From Roseomonas sp. (GTDB lineage: Bacteria; Pseudomonadota; Alphaproteobacteria; Acetobacterales; Acetobacteraceae), in NCBI GenBank assembly GCA_020249435.1, contig JADCFQ010000053.1:1-38257 (forward strand): a stretch of 38,257 bases of DNA. Direction: 5' to 3'. Shown here one piece after another: positions 7,857 through 16,950 of this stretch. The stretch's first letter is position 1. The number at the start of each line of letters is the position of its first letter. The notes below the pieces were generated by a model. The model was not told the origin of the DNA and did not search any database. It saw only the letters and a program-made list of their open reading frames with translations. The translations under genes were made by a program, and so were the position numbers.

Positions 7857-9196
7857 CGGGGCGAGATTTCTCTCGGCGCGCCTGGCTGCTGGGCTCGGCG
7901 GGGCTGCTGGCGGGCTGCGAAACGCTGGACAGTATTTTCGGCGAACGTCGCGTGAAGATTGTGGGTGAACGCAAGTCAGTGATGACGCTGCCGGATCGCA
8001 CCGTGGAAGCGGATGCCGAGGCGCGTGGGCTTACCATTACCCTGCCGGCGCAGGAACAGCGTAGCCTTTGGCCGCAGCTTGGCGGTGTTGCGAGCCATGC
8101 GGGCGGGCATATCGCGCTTGGCGCCAATCTGCGTCAGGCATGGTCCGCAAGCTATGGCACCGGCACGTCCTTCCGTCGCCGGGTTGTCGGTGGCCCGGTT
8201 GCCAGCGCGGATCGCGTTTTCATGGGCGATGCGGATGGGTTTGTTGCCGCCTTCGATATCGCCAATGGCGCGCGGCGCTGGCGGGTGGATACGCGGCCAG
8301 AAAATGAACGTGGCAATGGTGGCGGCGTTGGCGTGATTGTGGAAGGCGATACGGTTTTCGTCACCACCGTGATGTCTGAGGTGCTGGCGCTTTCCGCTGC
8401 GGATGGTTCGGTAAAATGGCGCGTGCGTGTGCAGGCGCCAATGCGCGGCGCGGCTTCCTTCGCCAATGGCCGGATTTTTGTCACTACCCTCGAAAGCACC
8501 CTAGTGGCGCTTTCAGCTGAGGATGGCAAGGTATTGTGGCGCTACCGTGCCCAGGCCATTGCGACGATACCGCTTGGCCTGCCGCCGCCGGCCATTCTGG
8601 GTGAGACTGTGGTGGCAGGCTTTCCATCCGGTGAAATCCTGGCCTTCCGCGCCAATGACGGCAGGGTGCTCTGGAGCGACAGTCTGGCCGCAGCCGGTGG
8701 TACGAGTTTGGCCGATGTGGGCAGTGTACGCGCCGCGCCGGTGATTTCTGGCAATGATGTGATTGCCATTGGCATGGGCGGGATCGGGCTTTCGATTGAT
8801 TTGCGCGCGGGCCGGCGCATTTGGGAACGCGAATTTGGCGGCACGGAAATGCCCTGGGCTGCGGGCGAATGGGTGTTTGGCGCGACCGATTCCGGTGAAA
8901 TGGCCGCCCTGCAGCGTGATACTGGTTTGGCGCGCTGGGCGGTTTCGCTCCGCCCGCCGGCGCAAGGCAATCGGGCGCAGCCACAGGTGCAACTATCCTC
9001 CCCGTTACTCGCCGGCGGGCGGCTTTTTGTTGGCACCAGCCTGGCCGAGCTTGTTTCGCTTGACCCATCAAATGGCGATGTGTTGGCGCGCCAGCGCCTG
9101 CCAGGGGCGCTTTCCTTGCCGATGATGGCGGTGGGTGGGCGGCTGATCCTGGCGACCGATGATGGCAGCTTGATTGCCTTTGCGGGCGAAGGCTGA
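7853..9196 (+). CDS. bamB: Outer-membrane assembly lipoprotein BamB (beta-propeller)
   Basis: A 447-aa lipoprotein of the PQQ-like eight-bladed beta-propeller type, a BAM-complex component that helps feed outer-membrane proteins to BamA. The lipobox LLAGC puts the lipidated Cys at residue 22. A twin arginine (SRRAWLLGS) before the hydrophobic core raises the possibility of Tat export. Blade repeats recur with the pattern D-G-x-V-x-W, for example AADGSVKWRV, AEDGKVLWRY and ANDGRVLWSD. The length is somewhat above the E. coli protein (392 aa) because of a ~60-aa N-terminal linker. Overlap with yfgM and a 15-bp gap to der indicate one operon. Confidence 0.93.
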   Translation: MTGRDFSRRAWLLGSAGLLAGCETLDSIFGERRVKIVGERKSVMTLPDRTVEADAEARGLTITLPAQEQRSLWPQLGGVASHAGGHIALGANLRQAWSASYGTGTSFRRRVVGGPVASADRVFMGDADGFVAAFDIANGARRWRVDTRPENERGNGGGVGVIVEGDTVFVTTVMSEVLALSAADGSVKWRVRVQAPMRGAASFANGRIFVTTLESTLVALSAEDGKVLWRYRAQAIATIPLGLPPPAILGETVVAGFPSGEILAFRANDGRVLWSDSLAAAGGTSLADVGSVRAAPVISGNDVIAIGMGGIGLSIDLRAGRRIWEREFGGTEMPWAAGEWVFGATDSGEMAALQRDTGLARWAVSLRPPAQGNRAQPQVQLSSPLLAGGRLFVGTSLAELVSLDPSNGDVLARQRLPGALSLPMMAVGGRLILATDDGSLIAFAGEG

Positions 9197-9211
9197 TCAG
9201 AAGGCCCTTTC

Positions 9212-10561
9212 ATGCAGCCTGTCATTGTCATTCTGGGCCGGCCCAATGTCGGCAAATCCACGCTGTTCAATCGGCTGGCACAGCGTAAGATTGCTTTGGT
9301 GCATGACACGCCGGGCGTCACGCGCGACCGGAAGGAAGTGACCGCGCGCATCGCCGGGCGCGATGTGACGCTGGTGGACACTGCCGGGCTTGAGGAAGCG
9401 CCACCCGATACCGTGCCAGGCCGCATGCGCGCGAGTTCTGAGGCCGCTTTGCGCGGCGCCTCACTCGCGCTTTTTGTCATGGATGCGCGCGCCGGCATCA
9501 CGCCTGCGGATCGTGCCTTTGCTGCCTGGCTCAGGCGCACCCGCGTGCCGGTGCTCGTGGTCGCGAATAAGGCCGAAGGCCGCGCCGGCACCACCGCCGC
9601 CATGGAAGCCTTTGAATTGGGGCTCGGCGATCCCGTTCCGGTTAGCTCCGAACATGGCGATGGCTTCGGCAATCTGCATGATGAAATCGCCGCCAAGCTT
9701 GGCCCGCTGCCAGAGGATGAGACAGAGGAAGAAGATAAGGAACGCCCGCTGCGCCTCGCGATTGTGGGCCGCCCCAATGCCGGCAAATCAACGCTGCTGA
9801 ACGCGCTGCTTGGCGAAGACCGCATGATCACCGGCCCAGAGCCTGGCCTGACGCGCGATGCCGTCGCCGTGCAATGGCGCGACGCGACCGGCGGTGAGGT
9901 GCGCTTGGTGGATACGGCCGGCATGCGCAAGAAAGCCCGCGTGCAGGAAACTTTGGAGCAGATGTCGGTCGCTTCCACCCTTGCCGCGCTTAAGGAAGCG
10001 GAAGTGGTGGTCCTGGTCTTGGATGCGCTGCTTGGTATGGATGAACAGGATTTGCGCATTGCGCGGCTGGCGGAACGTGAAGGCCGGGCCCTGGTGATCG
10101 CGCTCAATAAATGGGATGCGGTGGAAGACCGCAATGCGGCACGCAAGCGCGTGGAAGACGCGTTGATGACCTCACTCGCGCAATCCAAGGGTGTCACTGT
10201 GGTGCCGCTTTCGGCAGCGACCGGGCGCGGGGTGGATAAGTTGATGCCCGCGGTGCGCGCTGCCTATGCGCTCTGGAATCGCCGTATCCCGACCGGGGAG
10301 ATCAATCGTTGGTTTGAAGCCGCACTCGCGCGGCATCAGCCGCCGCTGGTGGATGGCAAGCGGATCAAGCTCCGCTACGCCACCATGCCAAAGGCGCGCC
10401 CACCGACGATGGTGATTTTCGGCACGCGCGCCGATGTGCTGCCGGAGGATTATCGGCGCTATCTGGTCAATTCCTTTCGTGATCATTTCACCATGCCGGG
10501 CGTGCCGATCCGGCTGCAATTGCGCTCTCCGCGCAACCCCTATGCCGAGGATGAGGGCTGA
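9212..10561 (+). CDS. der: Ribosome biogenesis GTPase Der (EngA)
   Basis: A 449-aa protein with two tandem GTPase domains and a C-terminal KH-like domain, needed for 50S subunit maturation. First domain: P-loop GRPNVGKST (residues 9-17), DTAG (56-59), NKAE (119-122), where the usual Asp of NKxD is Glu. An acidic linker (EDETEEEDKE) follows at about 168-177. Second domain: GRPNAGKST (186-194), DTAG (234-237) and NKWD (299-302). The C-terminal region has RYATMPKARPPTMVIF, typical of Der. It is last in the yfgM-bamB-der operon. Length and motifs are canonical apart from the first G4 change. Confidence 0.97.
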   Translation: MQPVIVILGRPNVGKSTLFNRLAQRKIALVHDTPGVTRDRKEVTARIAGRDVTLVDTAGLEEAPPDTVPGRMRASSEAALRGASLALFVMDARAGITPADRAFAAWLRRTRVPVLVVANKAEGRAGTTAAMEAFELGLGDPVPVSSEHGDGFGNLHDEIAAKLGPLPEDETEEEDKERPLRLAIVGRPNAGKSTLLNALLGEDRMITGPEPGLTRDAVAVQWRDATGGEVRLVDTAGMRKKARVQETLEQMSVASTLAALKEAEVVVLVLDALLGMDEQDLRIARLAEREGRALVIALNKWDAVEDRNAARKRVEDALMTSLAQSKGVTVVPLSAATGRGVDKLMPAVRAAYALWNRRIPTGEINRWFEAALARHQPPLVDGKRIKLRYATMPKARPPTMVIFGTRADVLPEDYRRYLVNSFRDHFTMPGVPIRLQLRSPRNPYAEDEG

Positions 10562-10622
10562 TCTTTCGTGCGGGGCAAAACGCGCCTAGGCTTCACCTGC
10601 TTGACGAGGTGATGTTGCGCGC

Positions 10623-11822
10623 ATGATTGCCGATACGGCCAAGAAGCTTCTGTACCTGGCCCTTGGGGCCATGTTTGTGCAGCAGACCTTTGCTTCCATC
10701 GGTCGCACCCTGCCGCTGGTCATCGCGCCCGCCATTATCGAGGATTTGCACATAGACCCTGCCTTGGTGGGCGTTTATGTCGGCGCGGCGGCGCTTGCTT
10801 CGCTTGTGTTCCAGCTTGGCTGCGGCAGTTTCATCATCCGCTACGGCGCGCTGCGGATGAGCCAGGTGGCGCTGGTATTCCTTGCTGCCGGCATGGCCTT
10901 GGCGGCGGCGGGGCCTTTGGTGTTTTTCCTGATCTCCGCGATCATTGGCGGGGGAGGGGCGGCGACCTCGACACCCGCGAGTTCGCATTTGCTCGGGCGC
11001 TATTCGCCGCCCAAGCAGGCGCCCTTGGTGTTTTCCATCAAGCAAACGGCGGTACCGGCGGGGCTTTTGCTGGCGGGGCTGCTTGGCCCTTTCCTGACCG
11101 GGCATCTCGGCTGGAGTGGCGCCTTGCTGGTGGCCGCCGGCGCCTGCTTCCTGTTTGCCATGATGCTGGAACCGCTGCGTGGTGAGTTTGACTCGGACCG
11201 TGTGCCAAGCCGCAGCTTTCACTTTTCGGATTTTCGTACGACGCTGGCGGCGGTGTTGAAATCCAAGGATTTGCGCGAATTGTCGCTGGCCTGCTTTGCC
11301 TTCAACGGGCTGCAAACGGCCTTCACCAGCTATTACGTGCTGTATCTGACCGCGCTGAATTACGATCTGGCGGCGGCGGGGCTGATGTTTGCCATTGCCA
11401 TGACCATTGCCGTGCCGATGCGCATTTTCTGGGGCTGGCTGAGCAGCGGCCGCGTTGCGCCGCGCCGTGTCATGGCAGGGCTTTCGCTTGGCATGGCGGC
11501 GAGTGCCGTATTGATGAGCCTATACGGCGCCGATTGGTCCCCACTGCTGATTGCGACGGTTGCAACAGGTATGAGTGCCACCGCCATGTCCTGGCATGGT
11601 GTGCTGCTGTCTGAAGCGGCGCGCTTGGCCCCGCCCGGTATGCGCGGCGCGGCAACGGGTGGCGTGCTGTCCTTCGGCCAGGTGGGGGCCTTTATCCTGC
11701 CGGTGATTTATGGCGCGCAGCTTGCCGTGACCAATAGCCATGGCATTGGCTTTTTGCTGTGCGGTGTGCCGGCGCTGGTGGTTGGCATCATCATGTGGCG
11801 GGCTTCGCGCCGGCTGGCCTGA
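10623..11822 (+). CDS. Major facilitator superfamily transporter
   Basis: A 399-aa inner-membrane protein with about 12 hydrophobic helices in two six-helix halves, in the length range of MFS drug/metabolite transporters. The N-terminal half carries a small-residue-rich helix (GGGGAATSTPASSHLLG) followed by SIKQTAVPAG, a motif seen in CynX/NarK-like and other MFS carriers. GAGGTG lies about 9 nt before ATG 10623. It is 61 bp after der, so it could be read through from that operon, but it is not functionally linked to it. Its stop abuts the stop of the convergent ABC ATPase gene with no gap. The substrate is unknown. Confidence 0.88.
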   Translation: MIADTAKKLLYLALGAMFVQQTFASIGRTLPLVIAPAIIEDLHIDPALVGVYVGAAALASLVFQLGCGSFIIRYGALRMSQVALVFLAAGMALAAAGPLVFFLISAIIGGGGAATSTPASSHLLGRYSPPKQAPLVFSIKQTAVPAGLLLAGLLGPFLTGHLGWSGALLVAAGACFLFAMMLEPLRGEFDSDRVPSRSFHFSDFRTTLAAVLKSKDLRELSLACFAFNGLQTAFTSYYVLYLTALNYDLAAAGLMFAIAMTIAVPMRIFWGWLSSGRVAPRRVMAGLSLGMAASAVLMSLYGADWSPLLIATVATGMSATAMSWHGVLLSEAARLAPPGMRGAATGGVLSFGQVGAFILPVIYGAQLAVTNSHGIGFLLCGVPALVVGIIMWRASRRLA

Positions 11823-13424
11823 TCAAGCCCCAAAACCGCGCCCGGGCACGGAAGCCAGCAGCGCCTGCGTATAGGCATGGCGCGGAGCCTCAAACACTTG
11901 CGCGATCGGGCCGTGTTCCACGACCTCGCCATCCTTCATCACCGCGACCAGATCACAAACCTGCGCTGCCACGCGCAGATCATGCGTGATGAAGACAATG
12001 GAAAGCCCAAGCCTTGCGCGCAAATCCGCGAGCAGCTTCAAAACCTGCGCCTGTACCGATACATCAAGCGCCGAGACTGGTTCATCCGCCACCAGCACTT
12101 CTGGTTCCAGCGCCAACGCGCGCGCGAGCCCAATGCGTTGGCGCTGCCCGCCGGAAAATTCATGCGGGAAGCGTTCCGTCGCCGCCGGATCAAGCCCGAC
12201 CAGCGCGAATAATTCGCGCGCTTTCGCCATGGCCGCATCGCGCGCCATGCCATGGATCATCGGGCCTTGCGCCACCAATTCCCCCGCGCGCCGACGTGGA
12301 TTGAGCGATGCATAGGGGTCCTGAAACACCATCTGGATGCGTCGTGCGGCCTGGCGTGCCTCGCGCTTTGGCAAATGCAGCAGATCAACGCCATCGAGCC
12401 GAATGCTGCCGCCATCGGCGCGCACCAGGCGCGTGATGCAACGCGCGAGGGTGGATTTGCCGGAACCTGACTCGCCCACCACGCCAAGCGTACCACCCTT
12501 GGGGAGAGAGAGCGTCACATCCCGCACCGCATGTGTTTCACGCCGGCGGCGCGCGAATAACCCGCCGCTGCGATAGGTTTTCTGCACGCCTTCCAAAACC
12601 AGAATGGACTCGGTTGAAATTGGCCGCGGCGCCGGGGCTTTCAGCGGTGGCACGGCAGCGATCAGCGCCTTGGTGTAATCATGCTGCGGTTGATGCAGCA
12701 CATCGCGCGCCGGCCCCTGTTCCACCAAAAGCCCATGCTGCATGACTGCCACGCGATCAGCGATTTCCGCCACCACGCCGAAATCATGCGTGATGAACAG
12801 CACCGCCGTGCCCTTGCGTTGCTGCAAATCGCGGATCAGCGCCAGGATTTGCGCCTGGGTGGTGACATCCAAGGCGGTGGTCGGTTCATCGGCAATCAGC
12901 ACCACGGGATCAAGCGCCAAGGCCATGGCAATCATGGCGCGTTGGCGCTGCCCGCCGGAGAGTTCATGCGGGAAGGCGCGCGCGGCTTCCGCCGGGTGCG
13001 GGATGCGCACTTCTTCCAGCAAGGCCAGCACGCGGGCTTCGATTTCAGCCTTGTTCAGGCTGGTATGGATACGAAACATCTCAGCGATCTGATCGCCAAT
13101 GCTGCGCAAGGGATTGAGCGCGGTCATGGGTTCCTGGAACACCATGGCAATGCGCGCACCGCGCAGCGCACGCATGGTTGCCTCATCCGCGTTGGCGAGG
13201 TCCTTGCCCTCGAAATGGATGGCACCGCCCGTGATGCGCACATTGCCGGGCAGCAGGCGCATGATGGCACTCGCCATCATGGATTTGCCGGAGCCGCTTT
13301 CACCGACCACGCAAAGAATCTCGCCCGACTTCAATTCCAGCGAGACCTGGCGCAAAGCCTCTGGCCGATCCGCCCCGCGCGGCAGGGCGACCGTCAGGTC
13401 CTTCAGGGTAAGTACCGCGCTCAT
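11823..13424 (-). CDS. Fused oligopeptide-type ABC transporter ATPase (two nucleotide-binding domains)
   Basis: A 533-aa cytoplasmic ATPase with two complete ABC domains, as in YejF/GsiA-like proteins and equivalent to DppD plus DppF. Domain 1: Walker A GESGSGKS (41-48), signature LSGGQRQR (155-162), Walker B ending IADE (177-180). Domain 2: Walker [10 protein letters not shown] (317-325), signature FSGGQRQR (423-430), Walker B ending ADEP (446-449). Each has an oligopeptide-type C-terminal extension ([24 protein letters not shown]). It overlaps the upstream permease gene by 4 nt and is the last gene of a binding protein - permease - permease - ATPase operon. It powers uptake of a peptide, glutathione-like or related substrate. 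Confidence 0.95.
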   Translation of the reverse strand: MSAVLTLKDLTVALPRGADRPEALRQVSLELKSGEILCVVGESGSGKSMMASAIMRLLPGNVRITGGAIHFEGKDLANADEATMRALRGARIAMVFQEPMTALNPLRSIGDQIAEMFRIHTSLNKAEIEARVLALLEEVRIPHPAEAARAFPHELSGGQRQRAMIAMALALDPVVLIADEPTTALDVTTQAQILALIRDLQQRKGTAVLFITHDFGVVAEIADRVAVMQHGLLVEQGPARDVLHQPQHDYTKALIAAVPPLKAPAPRPISTESILVLEGVQKTYRSGGLFARRRRETHAVRDVTLSLPKGGTLGVVGESGSGKSTLARCITRLVRADGGSIRLDGVDLLHLPKREARQAARRIQMVFQDPYASLNPRRRAGELVAQGPMIHGMARDAAMAKARELFALVGLDPAATERFPHEFSGGQRQRIGLARALALEPEVLVADEPVSALDVSVQAQVLKLLADLRARLGLSIVFITHDLRVAAQVCDLVAVMKDGEVVEHGPIAQVFEAPRHAYTQALLASVPGRGFGA

Positions 13425-14263
13425 CGGCCTTTCAGCCTTGGGTTCAAAGCATCATTCAAACCCTGTCCAACCAGCGAAACCGCCAGCACCGTCAGCAATA
13501 TTGCAATGCCCGGAATGGCCGAGACATACCATTGCACGCGCAGCACATCGCGCCCGAGCCCGATCAGATTGCCCCAGGATGCGACATTGGGATCTGATAG
13601 CCGCAGAAACGCCAAGGCGCTTTCCAGCAGGATGGCCACCGCCATGACAACGCTGGCATAGACAATGACGGGTGGCAGCGCATTGGGCAGGATTTCGCGG
13701 AAGATGATCCGCCCATCCCCCATGCCAAGCCCACGACAGGCTTGCACAAATTCCCGGTTGCGTAGCGTCAGGAATTCTGCGCGCGTCAGCCGCGCCGTGG
13801 CGGGCCAGGAAACCACACCAATGGCGACAACAACGGTGGTGAGTTCTGACCCGAAGATGGAAACCAGCACCAGCAGCAAGAGAAAATTGGGCAGGGTCTG
13901 AAACGCCTCTGTCAGGCGCATCAGCACATCATCCACCACGCCGCCGTAATAGCCAGCGATGGCGCCAATCACGATGCCGATGACAACAGCGATGGAAGTC
14001 GCGACCAGGCCAATCAGCAGCGACACGCGCGCGCCGTGAAAAATTTGCGCGGCGATATCGCGCCCGGAATTATCCGTGCCCAGCAGGAAACGCGGATTGG
14101 CACCTGGCCATTGCAGCGGGCGGCCCGCCAGGGCCAGCGGATCACGCGGAAAGAACCAATCCGCCGTCAGCGCCATGGCAATGATCGCAATCAGCAGCAA
14201 AAGCCCAATACCCGCTGCCGGGTTGCGCAAATAGGCCAGCGCAAAACGCTTAAGCGCCGCCAT
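13421..14263 (-). CDS. ABC transporter permease, DppC/OppC type
   Basis: A 280-aa inner-membrane permease with about six helices and the binding-protein-dependent transport (EAA) loop near residues 175-195 (CRGLGMGDGRIIFREILPN). An N-terminal segment with PADWFFP-like character (ALTADWFFPRDPLALAG) before LLGTDNSGRDI is typical of the DppC/OppC subunit. The ATG overlaps the stop of the preceding permease by one base (TGATG), and the 3' end overlaps the ATPase gene by 4 nt, implying translational coupling. Confidence 0.93.
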   Translation of the reverse strand: MAALKRFALAYLRNPAAGIGLLLLIAIIAMALTADWFFPRDPLALAGRPLQWPGANPRFLLGTDNSGRDIAAQIFHGARVSLLIGLVATSIAVVIGIVIGAIAGYYGGVVDDVLMRLTEAFQTLPNFLLLLVLVSIFGSELTTVVVAIGVVSWPATARLTRAEFLTLRNREFVQACRGLGMGDGRIIFREILPNALPPVIVYASVVMAVAILLESALAFLRLSDPNVASWGNLIGLGRDVLRVQWYVSAIPGIAILLTVLAVSLVGQGLNDALNPRLKGR

Positions 14264-15249
14264 CAGGGCGCGCCCCCGGTACCGATGCGCGGATCAAGCC
14301 GCGCATAGAGCAAATCCACCAGGAAATTCACGACAATGACCAAAAGTGCTGAGATGAACACAATGCCGAGCAGCGTATTCAAATCCCGTTGCACCACCGC
14401 TTCATAAGCAAGCCGACCAAGCCCCGGCAGGGAAAACACGCTCTCCACCACCACCGAACCACCCAGCATGGTGCCGGCTTGCAGGCCGATCAGTGTCACC
14501 ATGGGCAGCATTGCGTTGCGCAGCACATGGCGCAGCATCACGCGAGTTTCGTCCAGGCCCTTGGCGCGCGCCGTGCGCACGAAATCGAGGGTCAGCACCT
14601 CCAGCATCGAAGCGCGCATGATGCGGAGATAAATCGCAAGAAAAATCAGCCCAAGGGTGAGCGTCGGCAGCACCAGATGCGCGGCAATATCGCGCAGCCG
14701 CGCAAAGCCGGTCAGCCCCGCCGCCACATCTTCAAACCCGCCGGCGGGCAGCCATTGCAGATGGACGGAGAACAATACAATCGCCATCAGCCCGAACCAG
14801 AAGGACGGGGTGGCGTAGAAAATCAGCCCGAGCGTGGAAATCACCGTGTCGGGCCAGCCATTCACGCGCTTGGCGGCAATTACGCCGAGCACCAAGCCCA
14901 CGAAAAAGGCGAAGGAAAGCGCCGCAGTCATCAGCGCAAGCGTCGCGGGCAGGCGTTCGAAAATCACGGTTGCGACGGGCTTGCCGTAGATTGCTGAGAA
15001 GCCAAGATCGAAGCGGATCAACCGCCACAGATAATTGCCAAGCTGCGCCGGGATGGACAGATCAAGCCCATAGAAGCGGCGCAGTTCTTCCGCCAGCTTC
15101 GCATCGCCACCGCCACCCATCTGCGCAATCAGCGCATCCACAGTGTCGCCCGGCGCCAATTGCAGCAGCAGGAACATGCCGGCCAGAATGATCAGCAGCG
15201 TCGGCAAGGACGCTGCCAATCTCCGGGCAGCGAGGCTCAATACCCGCAT
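14263..15249 (-). CDS. ABC transporter permease, DppB/OppB type
   Basis: A 328-aa inner-membrane permease. The N-terminal helix is followed by the DppB-type segment LLQLAPGDTVDALIAQ. The EAA loop reads TARAKGLDETRVMLRHVLRN, and VVESVFSLPGLGRLAYEAV near the C-terminus is diagnostic of the family. About six membrane helices. It lies 17 bp after the binding-protein gene and overlaps the next permease by one base. It pairs with the DppC-type protein to form the channel. Confidence 0.94.
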   Translation of the reverse strand: MRVLSLAARRLAASLPTLLIILAGMFLLLQLAPGDTVDALIAQMGGGGDAKLAEELRRFYGLDLSIPAQLGNYLWRLIRFDLGFSAIYGKPVATVIFERLPATLALMTAALSFAFFVGLVLGVIAAKRVNGWPDTVISTLGLIFYATPSFWFGLMAIVLFSVHLQWLPAGGFEDVAAGLTGFARLRDIAAHLVLPTLTLGLIFLAIYLRIMRASMLEVLTLDFVRTARAKGLDETRVMLRHVLRNAMLPMVTLIGLQAGTMLGGSVVVESVFSLPGLGRLAYEAVVQRDLNTLLGIVFISALLVIVVNFLVDLLYARLDPRIGTGGAP

Positions 15250-15266
15250 CAGAAATCAGGCGCGCG

Positions 15267-16865
15267 TCAGGAAGCGAGCCAGAGATCGTGCCAGGATGAA
15301 GACGCCCAGCGCGGCGTATTGGAATGATTGCGCAGGCGCCGATTGATGACTGAGACGAAAATCTGTTCAATCGGCATCCAAAGCGGCAATTCCGTATTCG
15401 CCCGGCGGACGAAATCTGCATAAAGCGCCTTGCGCCGAACAGGGTCCAATTCGGTCGCGGCAGCGTCAATCACGCGGTCCGTTCCCTCGTCTGTCCAGCC
15501 CCATTGATTGGTCCAGGGTGCGCCGCGCGGCTGGCCGGAACGATACCAGACCGTGGTGGAAACGGCAGGATCATTGCGATACTGGTGCCAGCCGGTCGCC
15601 AGATCAAAATTCCAATCATTATAGACGGTGCGGAGGAACCCGGCCGCATCCAGGCGCACGATTTCGACGCGAATACCGACCTCATTCAGTGATTGCTGAA
15701 TGAAGGTGGACCATAGCGCGATATCCTCACCCCAAGGTGCGGGGTTAAGGCGCAGGTTGAAGCGCACGCCGCCAGCGCCACGACGATGCCCGGCTTCATC
15801 CAACAACCGGTTCGCCTGTGCGCGGTTGAAGGGGTATTGCGGCATATTCGCTGGATAGAAATCGGGCGAGGTGGTCGGGATTGGTCCCGTGCCAACCTTG
15901 GCGAAGGGGCCTAAGAAGTTTTCGATGAAGAAGGGAATATCCAACGCATGCGCTATGGCGCGGCGGACGCGAATATCGGCCAGGATCGGGTTGCGGAAAT
16001 TGAATTCCAGCGTATTCGTCCGCGCATTGCCTTCATTGCCGCGCGTGGTGACCTCAAAGCGCGGGTCACGGCCAAGGCGCGTGAAATCGGCAATGGAAAG
16101 CGCCGAGAAGGGGCTGAACAGCAATTGCCCGGATTCCATCTGTGCCGCCGCCGCTGAACGGTCCGACACCACGCGCCAGACCACGCGATCCAGATAGGGC
16201 AGGTTATTGCGCCAGTAATTCGGATTGCGGTCGGCGATGATGAATTGGCCGCGTTCATATTGCACAAAGCGGAAGGGCCCGGTGCCCATCGGCGCGGTAT
16301 TCGCGGGGTTCTGCCGGATATCGGTGCCTTCATAAATATGCTTCGCGGAGATATAGCCAAGATCAGGCAGGGCGCGCAGCAGCAGGTTCAGCGGCATGGG
16401 CCGGCTGTAGCGGAAGATGGCAGTATGCGCGTCTGGCGTGTCCACCGCTTCCAGGAACAATTGCAGCGTCGTGCCGTAATTCAGGATCTTCTTCCACATC
16501 TCCATGGCGGTGAATTGCACATCCGCCGAGGTGAAGGGCCGCCCATCATGCCAGGTGACACCACGGCGCAGCTTGAAGGTAATGGTCTTGCCATCCGGCG
16601 TCGCTTCCCAGGATTCCGCGAGGCAGGGCGCAGGATTGCCGGCAGCATCCAGATCCACCAGCGGTTCCTGGATTTTGCCACCGACAATATAGACGCCGGT
16701 GGAAGCCTGCAGGCTTGGGTTCAGGATGCGCTGTTCGGTCGGGAAATGCACCGTCATGATGCCGCCCCGGCGCGGCTGTTCCTGCGCGAAAGCGGCTTCA
16801 GGGGCTATAACATTGGCGGCCAAGGCGGCGGAGGTCAGCAGCAAGGCCCGGCGGTTCATGTCCAT
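15267..16865 (-). CDS. Family 5 extracellular solute-binding protein (peptide/nickel type)
   Basis: A 532-aa periplasmic receptor of the DppA/OppA (SBP_bac_5) family and first gene of the importer operon. The signal peptide has a twin arginine (MNRRALLLTSAAL) and likely ends at AFA. Typical marks are PCLAESWEATPDGKTITFKLR, VTWHDGRPFTSADVQF and VRRAIAHALD. ATG 16865 is preferred because AAAGG lies 9 nt before it, while the upstream GTG at 16874 directly abuts that site. The ligand (peptide, opine, glutathione or metal complex) cannot be read from sequence. It is 85 bp from the ubiH-like gene on the same strand, probably a separate transcript. Confidence 0.93.
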   Translation of the reverse strand: MDMNRRALLLTSAALAANVIAPEAAFAQEQPRRGGIMTVHFPTEQRILNPSLQASTGVYIVGGKIQEPLVDLDAAGNPAPCLAESWEATPDGKTITFKLRRGVTWHDGRPFTSADVQFTAMEMWKKILNYGTTLQLFLEAVDTPDAHTAIFRYSRPMPLNLLLRALPDLGYISAKHIYEGTDIRQNPANTAPMGTGPFRFVQYERGQFIIADRNPNYWRNNLPYLDRVVWRVVSDRSAAAAQMESGQLLFSPFSALSIADFTRLGRDPRFEVTTRGNEGNARTNTLEFNFRNPILADIRVRRAIAHALDIPFFIENFLGPFAKVGTGPIPTTSPDFYPANMPQYPFNRAQANRLLDEAGHRRGAGGVRFNLRLNPAPWGEDIALWSTFIQQSLNEVGIRVEIVRLDAAGFLRTVYNDWNFDLATGWHQYRNDPAVSTTVWYRSGQPRGAPWTNQWGWTDEGTDRVIDAAATELDPVRRKALYADFVRRANTELPLWMPIEQIFVSVINRRLRNHSNTPRWASSSWHDLWLAS

Positions 16866-16950
16866 CGAAATCACCCTTTCTTCCAGTGTTCGGAACAGGA
16901 TTGCGGCTTGCGGGCGGGTGCGTCAATCGCTGGTGGAATGACGCGGTTTT

